Shown piece after piece: positions 23,601 to 35,270 of a DNA stretch of 64,000 nt; positions within the stretch are counted from its first letter, which is position 1; every line of letters begins with the position of its first letter. The stretch is from Dipteronia dyeriana (taxonomy: Eukaryota; Streptophyta; Magnoliopsida; Sapindales; Sapindaceae), in contig CM065300.1 in the NCBI GenBank assembly GCA_032871835.1, forward strand, positions 71,780,017-71,844,016, given 5' to 3'. The notes under the pieces were generated by a model, which ran no database searches, was not told the DNA's origin, and was given only the letters and a program-made list of their open reading frames with translations. A program made the position numbers and the translations under genes.

Positions 23601-26600
23601 CCTATGAGGGTCATTCAACTAGTTACAAAATTTTTGCTCACAATATTTTTCAAGTGTCTATTCCAGCAAACATCCAAGAGGCTATGTTAATTCTAGAGTG
23701 GAAAAATGCAGTTATGGAGGAATTAGAAGCAATTCAGAGAAATAAAACTTGGGAAATCACAGAATTGCCAAAGGATAAGAAGGCTGTGGGGTGCAAATGG
23801 GTTTTCACGGTGAAACATAAAGCAGATGGCAGTGTAGAACGTTACAAGGCCATACTGGTGGCTAAAGGGTTTACACAAACTTATGGGATTGATTATGAGG
23901 AGACATTTGCTCCAGTTGCTAAACTAAACACAATCAGAGTTCTTCTATCAAACTAAACACAACTGGAAGCTTCATCAAATGGATGTAAAGAATGCTTTCC
24001 TAAATGGAGATTTAGCAGAGGAAGTTTATATGGAAAGTCCTCCAGGTTTGGAAAATGTGCATGGAGACAAAGTCTGTAAGTTAAAAAGGTCATTGTATGG
24101 GTTAAAACAGTCTTCCAGAGCATGGTTTGAAAAATTCACGAAAGCCGTAAGAAGGTTTGGTTATATTCAATGTCAAGCTGACCATACCTTGTTTGTTCAT
24201 CATGCCACAGGTGTTATTACTATACTCATTGTGTATGTGGATGATATGATTGTTGCTGGTAACAGTGAGGAGGAAATTCAGAGGTTAAAGTCCCTTCTTA
24301 GCCAAGGAGTTTGAAATTAAGGATCTAGGAAGTATGAAATACTTCTTAGGAATGGAAGTTGCAAGATCAAAGGCTGGAATTTGCTTAAATCAGAGGAAGT
24401 ATATCTTGGATTTGCTCAAAGAAACTGGGATGACAGAATGCAAGCCAGTTGATACACCAATGGACTATACAACAAAGTTGGGTCTTGTAGAAGAAAGTCC
24501 ATCGGTGGACAAAGGAAGGTATCAACGGTTGGTGGGGAAATTGATTTATTTGTCCCATACCAGACCGGTATTGCTTTTCCAGTGAGCACGGTTAGTCAAT
24601 TCATGAACAATCCGAATGAAGAACATATGGGAGCAGTTTTAAGAATCCTAAGGTACTTGAAGAAGACACCAGGACAAGGTATTTGTTTCAAGAAAAGTGA
24701 GGATAGAGGTGAGTCTTCACAGATGCAGATTGGGCTGGTTCGGCTGTAGATAGGAGGTCTACTTCTGGGTACTGTTCCTATGTTTGGGGTAATTTGGTCA
24801 CTTGGCAGAGTAAGAAACAATATGTGGTCTCTCGTAGAAGCGCCAAAGCAGAATTCCGAGCAATGGCTCATGGAATTTGTGAGGGAATTTGGTTGCAAAG
24901 GTTACTGAATGAACTCAAAGTTCCTATGGTCATGCCTATGGAACTGTTGTGTGATAATCAAGCAACTATTAGTATAGCTAAGAATCCAGTTCACCACGAC
25001 AGAACAAAACATGTGGTGATAAACCGGCATTTTATCAAGGAAAAACTAGAAGCAGGGTCTGTCAAGTTAAGTTACACACCTGCCAATTCACAGACAGCTG
25101 ATGTGTTTACTAAGGCTCTACCAAGAGCATCATTTGAAGGGCTGTGTTCCAAGCTGGGCATGATCAACATGTACTGCCCAGCTTGAGGGGGGGTGTGGAA
25201 TTCCAAGTAAATAGGATGTAATTTAGTAGCTTAGTTGTTATTGCTCTGTTTCCTATTTTTTAGAGATTTGATTGTTATTTTTCCTATTTCTTAGGGATTG
25301 TGATTCTCCTCTTTTTAGAAGGAAATCAGTTTCCTTTCTTGTATATATATATAGATGTCAACGGATAAAATAAAATATACACAAATTTTCTCTAAATTTT
25401 TCAATGTTAAAGCATCATTGTCATATCTTTTCTGAATTAATTTCTTTGTAGGGTGAATTTTTGGGGATATTCGACAGTCAATTACTTTTCTCCTATGATG
25501 AGATATTCATCTGCTGGCATATCTAATTGTGGCCAAGATGCAATTAATGAATTCAAGTTCCTTGTTAAGGAAGCACATAAACGCGGGATTGAGGTGATCG
25601 CCGATCTCAATATATTTTGTATTTCATTTTCGATGTATTAAAAAATTTCACATCTAATTTTACTTGAGTAGGTGATCATGGATGTCGTTTTCAATCACAC
25701 AGCTGAAGGGAACGAGAAAGGTCCTATTTTGTCCTTTAGAGGTGCTGATAATAGTGTCTATTACATGCTTGCCCCTAAGGTAAAGCTTTTGACTTATTAC
25801 TTCTATATGTTATATACCTTAAAAGACACATGATAAAACACGTGATTCTGGCATCTAAAAAATCTGTGATCATAATTATGCAGTCGTGTTGATAATTCAC
25901 AACCTTCCTAGATTAATCCTCTAGGAGGACTGCTTAAATTGAATTGAACATTGCCTTTTTATTACTTTGCAAAAGTTGACACACAGTGTTCATTTGGGGA
26001 TTAATGCCTCGAGTATATGTCCCAGAGTTGACATTTTAAGCCACCTGTCCTGTTTGAGTTTAATTAGTTACAAATCCAAAATACTGGTTTAGAATCTTGT
26101 CTTTTTATTTCTGTTAGCTAGAGTTCTTCAATACTATTGTTGGACTCTTTCCTAACAACTTAAGCTTTTGGGTATAGTTGTAATTGACATGGTATTTGAA
26201 TCTTGATCTACCGGGGGAGCTGGGGCTTGAGTCCCCCAGGTAATTGAAATTGTATTTGTTTAGAGTTTGAATCTGTGTTTGGAGTTGCTCACGTGGCAAG
26301 CCCGTAGGTCTTACACATGAGGGTGTGTGCTAGTAAGAGTGCTTAAATACTATTGTTGGATGTTTTCCTAGCAGCTTAAACTTTTGATTATAGTGGTTAT
26401 TGACAATTTCAATAACTATTGTTAACTTGAAATCTTATTTTATGATTTTACAGGGAGAATTTTATAATTATTCAGGATGTGGGAATACGTTCAATTGCAA
26501 CCATCCTGTTGTGCGCCAGTTTATTGTGGATTGTTTAAGGTAGATTTATTAGTGTAACCAGATTACTTCACGGTTGTTATTGGTTTCATTTAGATTTTGT

Positions 26601-29600
26601 TTTACCAATGATGAACGGAGAATGTCTGTCAATCTTGCAAGGAATTCCTTTAAATGGCCGTCATTATTAGACTTTTGACTGGTCTAGTTATTCAGATGTA
26701 TGCATATGTAATGGATTTAGAAATTAATTGCATGTGAAAGCATGTTAGTGGAATGTTTTGAAGCTAATATATGAGCCAAACAATAATTACTGTTTAGAAA
26801 ATTTCTTTGAATATTCATCTCTTGGTATATGTGCTTAATTAAAAAACATTGACCTTGATCCCCCAGTTCGTACATATCATTGTCTTGCATATTGGTTGTC
26901 ATGCCAACATGAATAAGTTAAATTGTTCTGTGTTTTAGAATATGAGCTAAGCTCTGTGATCTTCCACTTTATACTTTGATATCATACGTTTGTTGTGCTA
27001 AACAGCTTTATTTTATTTGCTGAACCTAGTATTTCTTTTACAGTGTCTTTTTCTTGCTGTTTCCTGTTGAATTCACTCATATCACTCTCTTAGCAAAGGG
27101 GAGAGGGGTGTCCAAACCAGTCCCATTAAGTATTGATTCATTTTTTCTGTCATGCTACAGTTACTCCGGAGTTTATATATTTGTTGCAACCCTTTTTCTT
27201 TATTATTAGTTTATTACATGGGCTGGAAAGTCTTCGTATTTCTTTCTTTTGCAACAGATATTGGGTTACAGAAATGCATGTGGATGGCTTTCGCTTTGAT
27301 CTTGCTTCTATCATGACCAGGGGTAGCAGGTTATTTGCTTAGCTGTCTGCCACATATCCTATGCCCTGTCAATTTACACAGAAGACTGATTGGTACTTTT
27401 TTTTTAAATTTATTTTTATGTTTTCTTACTCATCAAAGTCTCTGGGATGCAATCAATGTATATGGGATTCCAATAGAAGGCGACTTGATAACTACTGGCA
27501 CTCCTCTGAGCGGCCCACCATTAATTGACATGATAAGTAACGATTCTATACTTTGTGGAGTAAAGGTATATTCTGTAATTATATTTCTCTTGTCTCCTTT
27601 AAAGATCATGATCTTTTGCACCAAGGCTATTTACCATATATTTGTTGATATAAGACAGAAATGAGCGAATGAGGGGAAAAAAGAGAGAATAACTGAAAAT
27701 AGAGAGAAACAGATAAGAGAAGTGAAGAAGAGATACCAAAGAGGATAAAAGAGATAGAGTGGTGAAAGGAGAACAAATAAGAGATGAGAAATAGAAGAAA
27801 TGGAGAGAAACAGAAGGGTAGTCGAGATTTGAGAAATTCTCAATTATGTTAAAGGAATCATTAAACCCGAAAGTTTATGCTAATAGGTGAGGGGATTACA
27901 ATGGTGCTTAAGCTCAATACATCCTTTCACTATAAATGATTTGTTATGCCGCTTATGGGTAACACTATAAATGGAGCCTAGCATTGACTTCATAATGATT
28001 GGATAAGTTACATATTTTTCATAAAGCCCTGCGCCTGGGTTACATCGGAGTAAGAGACGGTTAATGTTGTCAACTGAGTGGCAAACTGATTATGCATTCT
28101 CAATTTTTATGTTTTCAAGGATGACAACCCCTTTATATTGCCCTTTTTCTTTATGCACTTCAAAAAACCCCAAAGATCTTCTGGTTTTAGTATCTGCCAT
28201 ACCATTGTTAAAGTGCATCATCTCAATAAGATTTTATCTTCTGTGAATCCCTCTACTTTTCAATAAAACCTAATTAGTATTGTAGTGTAGGTGTTCTGCA
28301 TAAAGTTCAGATAATCGGAATGCACTTTTGATCCGAACTGTGATACTTTGTGAAATAGTTCTAGATTATAGATTCTGGTGATTTCCTGGAGCATTTGCTT
28401 GTGTATTCATGCACACACAAAACGTGGACATAGTTTTTTCACTTCATTTCTATTTCTTGTTATCAGAGTGGCTCCATCTCCTAAAATTGGAGAAGAACCT
28501 ATCTATATTGACGTTTTAGAGCAAATGTATTAGTGGGATTCTGATTAATAGTCTTTTAAAATATGAGTGTCTCTTGATTGATGCAATAAAATTTGCCAGA
28601 TTAAAGCTTTCTTGCATGAAAAAATGTGTCACTACCTCCTGAGTTCTCTAGCTGCACAATGCTTGCGCACCATGCTAATGGCCTATAACAGTTATACTTG
28701 TGTCTATGTAAATTAGTCCTTCCTGAGCAGCTTCTCTAAATGCATCCAATGCTCTTTTGTTTTGATGTGTTGTTATTATAAAAAAGTATTAACTGACCCG
28801 AGCTCTCATCTATCTCTTTCATATAGCTTATAGCAGAAGCATGGGATACTGGTGGCCTGTATCAAGTTGGCATGTTTCCGCACTGGGGTATTTGGTCAGA
28901 ATGGAATGGAAAGGTCTGCTTGTTGTTGTTTTTTTCTTTTAATTTTTTTTTAATATTTTTCCTATGTCCCTATTTATTTTGTGACCGGAAGATGACAGAT
29001 GTAAAACACTTGACTGCAAAAGGGTATATTCAAAAGTTACGGTGATGGGTGATCATGTCAAACTACTTTTTATGTTCATTTTCGTTCCTATTGCAGAAAA
29101 TCCCCGTCCATCATCCTAAATTTGTTGACATGGAGATGGAAAGGTCTTACACTTATGTTCTGTTCATTAACATTTGTAATATATGGAAACATTTGATAAC
29201 AACTTCCTGTTTAGTTGAAAGTAAATAATGTATCAGACTCTCAGTTGCTTTAGTATTCCAGTACAAAGTTTGTGTAGATTGAGTATATATATCAGAACCT
29301 GGTAACTAGTTCCTGCTTATATTGAAATTATCCGAAGAGTGTAAGAATTTAGAATCTCTTATAATTCTTTCTCATAAGGTAGGTGCATATGGAGGATCAT
29401 ATAATGCCATGACTATAGTCATTTATCAACTTAATATTGATTCTCCTCAGTAAGTCATTAGAAATTTTACATTCATTTAGTATTTACTCTTTATAAACCT
29501 TGTCCGATTTATCAATTTTTCATTTATGGACTTTTCATCTTTTTTAGGGAGACTTACATGACTAATATCAAAAGTTCAGGACTCAGTAAACTGTAAGCTC

Positions 29601-32600
29601 GGAAAAGCAACAAATTATGATTTACTTATAGCTTCTAGTTGTCAATATTTACGTATTTTGTTCCTTTTTTTGGCCAACGGATGTTAATAGTATGGTATTC
29701 ACTTCTTTGCATCTTTTCATTAATCTTTCAGTTGATTTTGTCCTTTCAGGCTATCCATTCCTATCTGTTGAAATTCTTGTTTGGTTATTCATATTTGACC
29801 TTGTTGGCAAAACATGCTAATAATATTATCTACATCTTATATATCTGCTAGATAACATTTATGATTTGATTTGTATTTTCATTTTGATTTCAGTATCGTG
29901 ATGTAGTGCGGCAATTTATTAAGGGTACAAATGGCTTTTCTGGTGCTTTTGCTGAGTGCCTATGTGGAAGCCCCAATTTATACCAGGTATTTCATGTTTT
30001 TTGTATTTCCTTTCAGTGCTTATGACTTTAAGCCTTCATTTTAATGGTCTCTTTGTCACAGTTTTTTTTTTGGTAGGTATATATTTTGTTAACAACTAAA
30101 ACCTTGTGCTTCCTTACTGTTTGTTCTTGATATTTTGAGAATCCTGCATTATAAGCCATTCTTTGGATCCCCTGTTATGTCCACCTAAATTTTATATTTT
30201 GGATTTTTTTTTTCCAAATCAGGAGGGAGGAAGAAGACCATGGAACAGTATCAATTTCATATGTGCACATGATGGTTTTTCTTTGGCTGATTTAGTGACT
30301 TATAATAACAAACATAATTTGGCAAATGGGGAAGACAACAGCGATGGAGAGATACATAATCATAGCTGGAACTGTGGACAGGTAGATATTAACTAGATTA
30401 TGTATCCTGATGATTGTACTCTATATTTTGTTTTTCCTTTGGCTGTTTGATTTTGCAATGTGATATGTTGCATGAATGCCTTCTTATTTAGGAGTAAGTA
30501 ATTTGATTCGTTTTATGATCAGAAAGGTCAATAAATTATTGAACTAAATAAAATGCAATCCCCCTTTTCTATTCCATACAATAATTTACTTTGAACCCAA
30601 ATGGACTTATTCAAAATAAAATTAGTCTGGAGTTTAACTTTCTCAAATCTGTATGGGCTTTACTTAATTATAGAGGTGATAGATCACTAAGCATTATTCA
30701 CACACGTCAATATAGTACCTTTGAAATTTGAAATTTTCATAGATATGCATTTGTCTGAAATTGCGGTAATCTGCTGAAGCTTTTTAAAACTGCTGGACAC
30801 AATATTCTGTAAGTCATAATATTCTGTGTTTGAATTGGAACTCGTTTTGGCTGTTCTATTATCTTAAGATTCCAGTCTTCATTCTGTTTACAAATTACAT
30901 TTAGGAAGGAGAGTTTGCAAGCATTTTGGTGAAGAAACTGAGAAAACGACAAATGCGAAATTTCTTCATCTGCCTCATGGTCTCCCAAGTAAGATTTAAT
31001 ATGAATTACTCATCTTCTGTACATAATCTGTATTTTGGACCATTAATGATTTCCGATCAACCTGTCACTGAATGATAATCGATACATGTGTAGAGCATAT
31101 GGTAGTAAATATATGCCATTAGTACTCTAGATGCTTGACTATGGTTTATTAAAGTCTTACTCTCTGTGATATATGTTCCAGTTAAAATTTGTAACACAGA
31201 TACAAACTAAAAATAAGCTGTCGTAACATGAGTTTTCGTTAGTATGTTAATAATCTGTACTATAAATATTAAAGTCATTAAAATATGTTGAACATCTATA
31301 TTTAATTGGTTGTTGCTATTAAAATATGATTTACACAACTCACATACCACAGTTGTAGCAAAATAATTCAATTTTCTAGAGAATTTATACCCATTAATGA
31401 AAGTTTGAGAAAATTAAACTCGAAAAAAAAATCAAAAGCTCCAGGATTTTAATATTACTTGTATCCATGTCTTTATCTCCACACTGCTCCCAGGACCTTA
31501 CCATGGCAGGACAAGTAATACAAATCCTCATTATTTATTTGGTTCTATCTAGTGGGTACTAGTTAGCTTGGTAAGGTGGGATTGTGGTTGGGGGTGGGTT
31601 TATATCTGAGTTGAATAGTTATATAATAAAAACTTTTTTTTTTAAAAATAATAATAAAAAGCCGTACTACCCACATGTTGCTCTTTAAGTGAATGGAAAG
31701 TGGCAAGTTGTCATTTTTTTTTTCCTTTTATCAGAAACAAATTTATTCTACTAAGAAAGAAGGTAAAAGGGAGAGGTGGACAAGAAGTCGATGAAAACTA
31801 GAATACAGAGGATAAGAAGTAGAAACCCCTGGATCAGTATTAGGGGAACAGAAACATGCTCATGTTCGTTTTGCAGTATGCAAAAGAAAAAAGGTTATCA
31901 AGCACAATGGTCTGTGTTGCTTTAAAAAAAGAGTTGCAGTGAGATATTCTGTAAGATGAAATAGTGGTTTCAAATGATTCCTATACATGTCCAAGTAATA
32001 GAATAACAAGAATCTGACCATAGCAAATGTGATTTACATAAGTAGGAGAAATGTGCAAATGTAATAATTTGTTCTTCTTTCATCTGATTTCTGAGTGATC
32101 TTTGTCTGCCAGGGTGTCCCAATGATTTCCATGGGGGATGAATACGGTCACACAAAAGGGGGGAACAACAATACGTATTGCCATGATAATTATGTGATCT
32201 TCTACACCTTGTTGATGTCTGGCAGTTCTATTAAACCCAGTTGTTGATTTTGATGACTAATTGTCAGTCATGATGCAGATGAACTACTTCAGGTGGGATA
32301 AAAAGGACGAGTCTTCATCCGAATTTTTCAGATTTTGTTGCCTTGTGACCAAGTTCCGCCAGTAAGTTTCTACTGATTTTAGTGATTTTGATTCTGTAGT
32401 TTGCTTTCCGGTTTATCTTTTTACATTGCTCTCATTTTCCTTAACCATCTTGTTGCAGTGAATGTGAGTCACTTGGCTTAAAGGACTTCCCAACAGCAGA
32501 GAGGCTGCAATGGCATGGTCATACTCCTGATAAGCCAGATTGGTCTGACTCAAGCCGTTTTGTGGCTTTCACTCTGGTAACTGTTAATTGTACCTTCAAC

Positions 32601-33039
32601 TTCATTTTGAATACTTGAATTATTTTTTGTTTATTGGCTCCATTTACTGTCTGGTTGTTAAATTATGAATAGTTCAAGTAATTGCATCGATTTCTTGCTT
32701 CATTGCCTAAAGTGACTAAACATGTCTTTTCCCGGTTCAATTATTTAATTGATGCTCATATGAATTTCGTAGCAGATTGACTGTGTGAAACGAGAAATCT
32801 ACATAGCCTTCAATGCCAATCACTTGCCTGTAACTGTTTCACTGCCAGAGCGGCCAGGGTATAGATGGGAGCCCTTGGTAGACACCAGCAAGCCCGCACC
32901 ATATGACTTCCTCTCCAGTGACCTTCCTGACAGGGCAACAGCAATTAAACAGTATGCTCAGTTCCTTGATGCGAATCTTTACCCTATTCTTAGTTATTCT
33001 TCCATCATTTTATTATTATCACCAGATGAAAATGCTTAG
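14686..33039 (+). CDS. ISA3: Isoamylase 3, chloroplastic (starch debranching enzyme)
   Basis: Eighteen exons join in phase: 14686-15084, 15550-15732, 15926-16018, 16815-16967, 20003-20094, 25452-25593, 25672-25779, 26454-26539, 27258-27329, 27439-27565, 28827-28913, 29894-29986, 30223-30381, 30905-30988, 32113-32193, 32279-32361, 32459-32576, 32776-33039, giving about 807 residues. ISA3 hydrolyses alpha-1,6 branch points of short-branched glucans in the plastid, chiefly during starch breakdown. A Ser/Asn/Lys-rich transit-peptide-like N-terminus (about 1-80) is followed by a CBM48-type region (about 85-195) and the GH13 barrel. Visible motifs are DVVFNH (358-363), the nucleophile Asp433 in GFRFDLAS, acid/base Glu489 in LIAEAWD, and Asp562 in CAHDGF. 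The C-terminus matches the family ([20 protein letters not shown]). An in-frame ATG at 14521 would add 55 residues; 14686 was preferred for length and transit-peptide character. No disruption was found. Confidence 0.95.
17228..18684. mobile_element. PIF/Harbinger-type non-autonomous element in ISA3 intron 4
   Basis: It begins GGGGGGTGTATTCAATTAGG and ends with the inverse, CCTAATTCAATACACCCCCC. It is flanked on both sides by TAA (17225-17227 and 18685-18687), the 3-bp target of PIF/Harbinger elements. The subterminal regions carry several degenerate copies of words such as ACTTTTATGGATTTG and AAAGTCC. At 1457 bp it has no transposase frame. It makes intron 4 about 3 kb long. Confidence 0.85.
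18880..19200 (-). repeat. Probable LTR fragment and short tandem repeat in ISA3 intron 4
   Basis: Read on (-), the block has an ACTATATAAACCC TATA-like word followed by a T-rich stretch, as in copia LTR promoters. It is preceded by about four degenerate copies (19040-19150 on +) of GGATTAAGGGATTATACATG. Ends and target duplication were not resolved. Confidence 0.35.
20669..25186 (+). pseudogene. Broken copia gag-pol
   Basis: In order: Gag with a UBN2-like region (20669 on), a CCHC-type knuckle ([14 protein letters not shown], about 21463), protease, integrase (about 22180-22750), reverse transcriptase (about 23680-24560) and RNase H (about 24710-25186). This is the copia order, with integrase before RT. 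Frames break near 21200, 21615 (TAG), 21927, 22750, 23075, 23954, 24312 and 24583. The protease active site reads DSSAT where the family has DSGAT, and the integrase HxRLGHP motif reads RLRHP. RT keeps YVDDM. The element cannot encode its own proteins. Confidence 0.9.
23069..23082. repeat. G14 homopolymer in copia pol
   Basis: Fourteen consecutive G bases lie between the integrase and the RT parts, at one of the frame changes. Long G runs are prone to replication slippage and to sequencing error, so the exact length is uncertain. Confidence 0.85.
27660..27835. repeat. Purine-rich tract in ISA3 intron 10
   Basis: About 170 bases of almost pure A/G, with irregular AGAGA and AAGAGAT words, in the 1.26-kb intron between exons 10 and 11. 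No coding potential. Confidence 0.6.
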
Positions 33040-34479
33040 TTATAGTAACACTATTGATGAAGGGAGCATATCTACTACTATGAAGATACATTGCCTCAAA
33101 ATTAGATGATTATATTTTCAAAATCATGTCACTTGGCCCTAGTACAGGTCTACCACTTACCAGCGCAGATGGTGTACTTATAGTAAATTGTACAGAAAAC
33201 AAAGCTTTGTATTATAATGATGTGATCTTGACAAGATTCATGGTTGTCTGGTTTTCATTACTTTTGGCACCCAAAACACAGAAAAATGTATTGGATGTCA
33301 CGTGCATTTTTTTTATCCGAGATCTTGGTGGGATCCAATCACTTGTCACATGAGAACAACTTAAATGACAAATAACACCGACCTTCTCTGAGGTTTGATC
33401 AATTTACAATCAGATATAAGTTTGTATTTTATTACAAAAACTTCCATTGCCGTTACCCATTAGCATTAAAACTTTTAACTGCTTAGGAGTATATTTGTCA
33501 TTTTATTTTATATATAATATTGCCATCATTTTTTTTATAAAGAAAAGCCGTATCTTTTTTAACAATAAGACAATAATTTTTTAAAAACAATAATATTAGC
33601 TACATTATTTAGGATGATAAATTTAGGATATGATAATTGAAACACTCGGAGGTATGGCATATATACACTCAACCACCATATAATTCAAAATTTATCTATA
33701 CTATTGGCAACCAAAACATGTTTCTTATTTTGTTGTCATCTTTTAAACTTTAATTTTTTTTAAGTATTTTGTTTAGAATATGAATTTTGAGATGTAAGGT
33801 TCATTATGTCCCCTACTATTTAGGTGTTTTATAAATTTCAATAAATATTTTGTTTAAAAAAAAATTATAAATAGTGCACCTAGTGACCCTACTATAAGAT
33901 CTTATCTACCCTCCATGTATATAATAAAGAAAAATATTTGAGAACTAATCGGTTAGTACCTAAGGTACTGACCACTTCAATGGGGTGTTATCATGTGTCA
34001 ATCTTTTTTAAACTTTTTTACAATTATATAATAAAATAGGTCACGTGACACTATCCCATTGATGGGGTTACTGACTAGTCAGTCAGTACCCAAGTATTGT
34101 TCTATAATAAAGGTTGGTCTGTTATAACTATTTAGATGGAAAATCCTAAAAGCTTTATCATAGTTGTGAACAATTGTGAATACAAGTGCTCATGATTATA
34201 AATACTATCCAACGAGTATACACCTTATCATGTAGGATGCAAACACTTGGTATTGCTTATGTCACAACCAATGATCTATTTATTAAACAAGTTTATATGT
34301 AAAAAAAAAAAGAATTTTGTTTTAATCAATGAATATTAAAATTACAAAATTAGCACTTTTAAAGGTGTTAAACCATGAAAATTATGAGAAATGTCATATA
34401 TTTTTTGTTGTGTTGCGATTATGTCCACTGGTTTAATAACTTAAGCTTAAAAGGTATCTATTATGTTGAACTACCTAAA
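33040..34479. other. ISA3 downstream intergenic region
   Basis: AT-rich; should include the ISA3 3' UTR. No gene is seen on either strand. An imperfect palindrome at about 33945-34110 pairs CTTCAATGGGGTGTTATCATGTG with ATCAATGGGATAGTGTCACGTG in inverse and resembles a decayed MITE. The boundary with the MULE region on the right is not sharply defined. Confidence 0.5.
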
Positions 34480-34779
34480 TTGTCTTTAAATAATTAATTT
34501 TTAATTCTGTTTGTGTTTCCATTTAAACTTTGAGAGCGAAAAAACAGTAACTTCTCTATCTCTCTCTCCAAAAAATTTGTATGAAAATCGATCTACAACT
34601 CATCTCTCTCCAAAAAACTTTTCTCCCTCCAGATTTTACACAAGAAGGTAAAATATATTTTTGATCTTCGTTTTTTTTATCATATATTTCTGAGTGGTGT
34701 AACATTGTATCCATTCCTTATGATTTGTTGTCTCAGTTTTTGTATGAACATGTAATCTCCAGTTTATATCCGAGACTTT

Positions 34780-35200
34780 CTTCAAAGACTCAGATCATTT
34801 TTAAATAGTATCCGAGCTTTTTGTTAAAGTGTCCGAGCTTATTTAAAAAGTCTTTCATCTTTTTTTTTTGAAGTTAATCTCTGAGCTTTTTTAATAGTCG
34901 CCGAGCATTTTTTAAAAGAGTCCGAGCTTTTTTAAACTGGTTAGAACATTTTTATAACCCTTGCCAAAAAAGCTCCAACCTTTCCCTAAAAAGCTCGGAC
35001 ACTTGGTAAAAAATATCGAATATAAACAAAAAAAATCGAACCCTAACAAAAAAAGCTTGAACCCTTACAAAAAAAACTCGAACTCTAACAAAAAAAGCTC
35101 GAACCCTTACCAAAAAAGCTCGAGCTATTTTGACATGGGTTCGAGCTTTTTTGGGAAGTGTTCGAGTCTTTTTGGTAATGTTTCCGAGCAATTTTTTTTG
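34780..35200. repeat. Degenerate array of TCCGAGCTTTTTT words, switching orientation midway
   Basis: The first half carries (G)TCCGAGCTTTTTTAAA-type units. From about 34970 the second half carries the inverse, AAAAAAGCTCGAACCCT. The units are about 18-25 bases apart. After 35130 the orientation flips back. The same word recurs at about 54595-54665 in front of the Ulp1 gene. Frames through it are repeat artefacts. Confidence 0.75.
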
Positions 35201-35270
35201 TTTGTAATGATTTTTAATTGTAATTTTAATTTTCTTAATAATGGTTTGTGATAATGATTTTGATAGGAGA

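Larger units (their letters stand above)
20307..25403 (+). mobile_element. Ty1-copia LTR retrotransposon inserted in ISA3 intron 5
   Basis: The 5' LTR is 20307-20514 and the 3' LTR 25194-25403, both TG...CA (TGTGGAATTCC to TTCA). The target duplication ATGTT is perfect (20302-20306 and 25404-25408). A primer-binding site TGGTATCAGA follows the 5' LTR directly and a G-rich polypurine tract (about 25184-25193) precedes the 3' LTR. The LTRs differ by about seven substitutions and a 2-bp indel by eye, so the insertion is fairly recent. It lies in the same orientation as ISA3. Removing it leaves an intron of about 255 bp. Confidence 0.95.
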
